Assembly: GCF_000497045.1 (NCBI RefSeq)
Contig: NW_015961959.1
Span: 682,001-746,000 of the forward strand
Direction of reading: 5' to 3'
Source of the DNA: Kalmanozyma brasiliensis GHG001
Lineage: Eukaryota; Basidiomycota; Ustilaginomycetes; Ustilaginales
Length of the DNA: 64,000 bases
Part shown: positions 60,431-64,000 of the stretch, piece after piece
Layout of the letters: each line of letters starts with the position of its first letter
Numbering within the stretch: the first letter of the stretch is position 1
Notes under the pieces: model-generated
Databases searched by the model: none
What the model saw: the letters and a program-made list of their open reading frames with translations, nothing else
Told to the model about the DNA's origin: nothing
Made by a program: the position numbers and the translations under genes

Positions 60431-62629
60431 CTACACAGTCGCCTGCACACTCGCCAGCAGATCCGTGACAGCCAGAGCAGCCTCCATAGCCGGATGCCTC
60501 ATCACCTCGCACACGGGCTCCGAGTCACCCTGGCCCGGCAAAGTGATCTGTGTATCGCATGCGGCTAGGTCGGTCAGATACTGCTGCATGAACCTCCCTA
60601 CCGTGTGCACAATGTCGTCCGACTGCCCTTGAACGAGCAGACCGAGTCGATGATGCAAACTGTCGATCCTGCACAGCTCCAGTAGAAAGACGGCACAGCG
60701 GGCGATCCAAAAAAGATAGATCGAAGGCAGCGCTGCCAGACTTCCGACAAAACCTGCGTTCGGGTTGAGCAAGAGTTGCAAGCTGTCCAGGCATGCGGTT
60801 TGACAAGCCTGAGAGCGCGAGACGTAAGCGGCTGTCGTCATTCCGACGTCGTCTTGCGCTGTCATGGCTGCCGATCTTTCTTCGTAGATTCGGCATGCTC
60901 GAGACAGGACATGCGCTTTAGCGAGGGTGTAGTGCAGATCCAGCGTGTGATCGTACGTATCTCGTCTGTCTGGATTCGTCGCCAGAAGCGCCCGCGTTGT
61001 GCACCAGCTGGCAGTGAGGTCGCGCGTCATTTGAACCAGCTCTTCGGGATTGCGACACTCCAGCCTAGCTCGAGCGATCAAGAACGCCACTCGAGCATAG
61101 AATACCAGCACAGCGTCCTGCTTGGTCATCGAGCCAGAGCTGCTCTCCGCCATCAGAGCCTGACTATACTGAGCTGGATCGACAACCTGCATGATTGGCA
61201 CTTTGTCGTGAATCTCGCACTGGTGCAATTCGGCAAGAAAGGCGGTCAGCCACACTCTGACCCGGTCGTGGATCGAGACGTGTCGAACAGGTGGAAGGAT
61301 GGCGACCATCTCTCCGACCGTCAAGCCAGCATGCGGACCCGTCTCGTAGCTGTACTTTTCGCTCCACCATCGAGCAGCACGTGCTACTTTCCAGGCGTCT
61401 TCCGAGCCATCGTAGGCACTCCAGATGCACGCACCGACGACTTCTTCGGTGCCGATGCCGCTTTCTGGGTTGAAGTCGTCTTCTGCGGTCGTCGGGGCGT
61501 AGGGTAGGGTGCGGTCGAGGATGTCGGCTCGCAGCTGCAGCTGACGGGCACGAAGGTCGGAAGAGGGAGAGTGAAGGGAGGCAACGCATGCGATGGCCGA
61601 AAGGATGACGGGAGTCAGCTCGGCAGACGCAGGAAAGTCGGGCAAGCCAAATCCGAATGGCTCGATGGTCTTGGCATAGAGACTCAAGAGACATCGGGCT
61701 TCGTGCATGGACAGTAGTCCCAAGCGTATGGCATCCAGACGTGGATCGTTGCTACCGAGACTTGGATCTGGGAAGCGATACTGGCTTGGGCGTGCAAGCA
61801 GGGGCGCTTTTGGAGGCGCTAGACGATTCAGACCGTCGCTTCTAAAAGGACGGATTGGAGATGGCAGCGAGCAATGAATGCTCAGTAGCGCTTGGTCACG
61901 CGTGCTTGGCTCCGGCGCAACATGGGCTGCCGCGTTGTTTGCCAGATCGATTGCTGGCGTGGCCAGCCCTATGAGATGATGGCTTCCCTCGACAGCGGAA
62001 ACGCGCCTTTCACTTCTGTCAACGTGGGGCACAGGGTATCTCGTAGTATCCTGTGATAGCGGACCGAGCCGAGCCGGCCTCCGCGATCCCGTCAACTGAG
62101 CTGGACTGCTGGAACATGCGTGGCTCGAGGAAGTGGGACGGCCGTTCGTGACAGAAGTGGGACCCCGAATTGGAGACGCTGTCAGGATCGATGGACCAGC
62201 GTAAGGCGTCTGGCTACTTGGAGTCACCTCTTCCCAATTTTCGGCTGCCATTCGTCTTCGCTTTGATGGGGAGGCCAAGTTCTCTTGCTGAACGAGCGCG
62301 TCGATGGCTGAGACGAGCCTGGTAAGCGTCTCGTCGGTCTTTGCACGCCACTCGTCGTCACGAAAGGCGCTACCGAGCTCCTTTGGCTTGAAAACACATT
62401 CGTAACCGCCGTTCTTGCAGCGCTTGCAAGGAGCCAAGCCATCGTGATCGCACTTGACCTTGGAGCGACGGCAGCTGGAGCATGCCCCTGCGAGCTTGTT
62501 CGAAGCACCGCTGCTGGCCTCGGGCGAGTGATGGCGTCGGGAGGAGGTGGGTTGAGGAGCGCTCGAGCTAGAAGCAGCTGAAGAAGCCGATATTGTTCGC
62601 CGTTGGATGCTCTGGGAATCGCTCGTCAT
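60431..62629 (-). CDS. Zn2Cys6 fungal transcription factor
   Basis: A 732-residue single-exon protein. The binuclear cluster near residue 48 reads ACSSCRRSKVKCDHDGLAPC followed by KRCKNGGYECVF, that is C-x2-C-x6-C-x7-C-x2-C-x6-C, complete. A fungal-specific middle-homology region follows (AIRLGLLSMHEARCLLSLYA, TPVILSAIACVASLHSPSSD), with a Ser/Pro-rich N-terminal tail and linker. The specific family is not clear to me. It lies directly downstream of the GlcN-6-P deaminase gene (convergent, 115 bp apart), and CGG-N-CCG sites sit in both divergent promoters of the GlcNAc genes, so a regulatory role there is a plausible guess. No such site was seen upstream of this gene itself. Confidence 0.9.
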   Translation of the reverse strand: MTSDSQSIQRRTISASSAASSSSAPQPTSSRRHHSPEASSGASNKLAGACSSCRRSKVKCDHDGLAPCKRCKNGGYECVFKPKELGSAFRDDEWRAKTDETLTRLVSAIDALVQQENLASPSKRRRMAAENWEEVTPSSQTPYAGPSILTASPIRGPTSVTNGRPTSSSHACSSSPAQLTGSRRPARLGPLSQDTTRYPVPHVDRSERRVSAVEGSHHLIGLATPAIDLANNAAAHVAPEPSTRDQALLSIHCSLPSPIRPFRSDGLNRLAPPKAPLLARPSQYRFPDPSLGSNDPRLDAIRLGLLSMHEARCLLSLYAKTIEPFGFGLPDFPASAELTPVILSAIACVASLHSPSSDLRARQLQLRADILDRTLPYAPTTAEDDFNPESGIGTEEVVGACIWSAYDGSEDAWKVARAARWWSEKYSYETGPHAGLTVGEMVAILPPVRHVSIHDRVRVWLTAFLAELHQCEIHDKVPIMQVVDPAQYSQALMAESSSGSMTKQDAVLVFYARVAFLIARARLECRNPEELVQMTRDLTASWCTTRALLATNPDRRDTYDHTLDLHYTLAKAHVLSRACRIYEERSAAMTAQDDVGMTTAAYVSRSQACQTACLDSLQLLLNPNAGFVGSLAALPSIYLFWIARCAVFLLELCRIDSLHHRLGLLVQGQSDDIVHTVGRFMQQYLTDLAACDTQITLPGQGDSEPVCEVMRHPAMEAALAVTDLLASVQATV

Positions 62630-63973
62630 CTTTGACGTTTCGGAGCGGAGCTTGATAGATGAGTTTGTTGGTGGAAGCCGGCTGGTCTAGATTCAAGAGA
62701 TGACGCCCCTTATACGATCGAGCGACTTGGGCGCCCTTCCAAACAGGAGGCTATGCGAGCTAGCAGCTACTTTCGGCTACTTGCGTAGTCGCTCTCTGGT
62801 CCGAAGCTTAGGAGTGTTGATCATCGGCTCCAGGCGACGTCCGAGCAGGCAGATTTCCTTCTCGAAGGCGAGGCTGAGTCTGATATGGTGGTCGGGAGTC
62901 AGCAACCTAAGTCATACGCCTGAGGCTGACTTTGCTTGACTCGGATGTGTGGCCGAGCTGGGCTTTGTTTTTCAGAAGCTTCACATCGAGTCTACACTGC
63001 TGATTGTGGGTTGAAACAGTGGTGCCGAAGCCAGTTCATGTGGGAGTGGTGATACAACAGCAAGCTGAGTCTCACGGCTTGGCCATGACAAGCATCGGCG
63101 AATTCGCCGAATCCGACTGCACCCCTGCGCAAAATATCTTAAGCTGTTACGTCGACGCAGCCTTCGGGTATCACTTTTTGCGGCCGGCGATTTGCGACAA
63201 GACTGAGCTTGTTGGTCTCGATGCTGTCTGTACCTCAGGCACCGAGCATCCGGAGCAGCTTGGCTTCGAGCACACAAAAGCTAACTTAGCACTCAAAACT
63301 CCCAGCGCTTCGTCTGTATGATCAGGAGACGGCCGACAGTATCAGACGAGGCAGCAGCCGTTGCCTTCTGCAGACCGGATGGGCTGAGCGGCAAACTCAC
63401 GTTCTGTCTAGCACTGGAAGGTGGTAGCATCCCGTCGAATCTCTCTGCTCCGACTCATCTTGTGGGTCCGTCACAGAGTCAACACTGCCTCGCCTCAGTT
63501 GTGTGATGAAGATGTCACAAACAAGACCGTTTCACAAGTGCATCAGAGTGCTGCTGTCAACGAACCTCGTGCGGCATTCTCTGTTTGCCACCAGCGCGGG
63601 GTGTTGGTGTGATTTTAGCGCGTGAGAGTGGTTCTGCTGCGTCTTCTGCCTCCCAAAAAAGCATCAAAAAAAAAACAGCTTGTGCACGGCGGAAAACAAA
63701 TTTCTCCGCTCTCGATGAGACCCTGCATGACGGCTCCATGGTGCGCTTGTGCGTCGGTGCCTGCCCCCCGCTGCTGGAAGTCACACAGAACGCGTGGCTC
63801 AGTTTGGTCTTTGCCCCTGCAGATCATTCACGCTCATCCACCGACGTAGTGGAGGAGGAGGAAGAGGGTCTTCTTTCCTCGTTGATCAAGAGGTTTGTCG
63901 ATTCGGCCATCCTTCTTCCTCTCCTCCCATCATCATCTCCTTCGTCTTTCGATCTTACTCTCGAGAGATCAAG
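62630..63973. promoter_or_regulatory. Divergent promoter region, zinc-cluster gene / right-edge gene
   Basis: About 1.34 kb with no recognisable gene or CGG-N-CCG site. It contains A-tracts at 63655-63660 and 63666-63675. Confidence 0.5.
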
Positions 63974-64000
63974 ATGAGTGGCCTTCCTCCCGGATCTTTC
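63974..64000 (+). CDS. Start of a gene cut by the right window edge
   Basis: ATG at 63974 opens nine codons (MSGLPPGSF) to the edge. The preceding CT-rich stretch with TCTTTCGATCTTACTCTC looks like a fungal leader. The product cannot be told. Confidence 0.5.

Noticed and set aside
1..64000. tRNA, rRNA, CRISPR arrays, transposons
   Set aside because: No B-box/A-box pair, spaced repeats, terminal repeats or transposase/reverse-transcriptase motifs were seen by eye.

Overview
This window looks like a chromosomal segment of a smut fungus (Ustilaginomycotina, close to Ustilago, Sporisorium or Pseudozyma). The evidence is compact, high-GC eukaryotic genes, mostly single-exon or with one or two short introns (about 70 to 160 nt, GTRAGT-type donors), fungal-type enzymes (LYS2 aminoadipate reductase, URC4, Zn2Cys6 factor) and CA/CT-rich 5' leaders. 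I found 27 protein-coding genes, one cut by each window edge. I saw no tRNA, rRNA, transposon or CRISPR. All identifications come from reading the sequence and recalling families; no search was run.

Left part (1-18 kb): a spliced secreted or membrane precursor with many Lys-Arg sites, cut by the left edge; an IQM-family protein; LYS2; URC4 (uracil catabolism); an ADP1-like ABCG transporter; an unrecognised protein; and a hemerythrin-domain protein.

Middle part (18.9-43 kb): a NUD1/Cdc11-type scaffold head-to-head with the ASE1/MAP65 microtubule bundler (both cell-division genes), a BCKDK/PDK-type mitochondrial kinase, a GEP4-type phosphatase with a long extra C-terminus, a WKF-domain protein, an unknown three-exon gene, riboflavin synthase, homoserine dehydrogenase, BUD22 and an M20-type amidohydrolase. 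These are mostly housekeeping genes.

Right part (44-64 kb): four genes in one direction (GMC oxidoreductase, dienelactone-hydrolase-like protein, single-pass membrane protein, Baeyer-Villiger monooxygenase), then an N-acetylglucosamine utilisation cluster. The cluster holds GlcNAc-6-P deacetylase, a GIG1/DUF3605 protein, a BadF/NAGK-type GlcNAc kinase, GlcN-6-P deaminase and a Zn2Cys6 regulator. Together the three enzymes would take GlcNAc to fructose-6-phosphate, acetate and ammonium. Both divergent promoters of the cluster carry CGG-N-CCG sites, one of them inside a 19-bp near-perfect palindrome. My best candidate for an undescribed system is this cluster with the linked zinc-cluster protein as its possible regulator.
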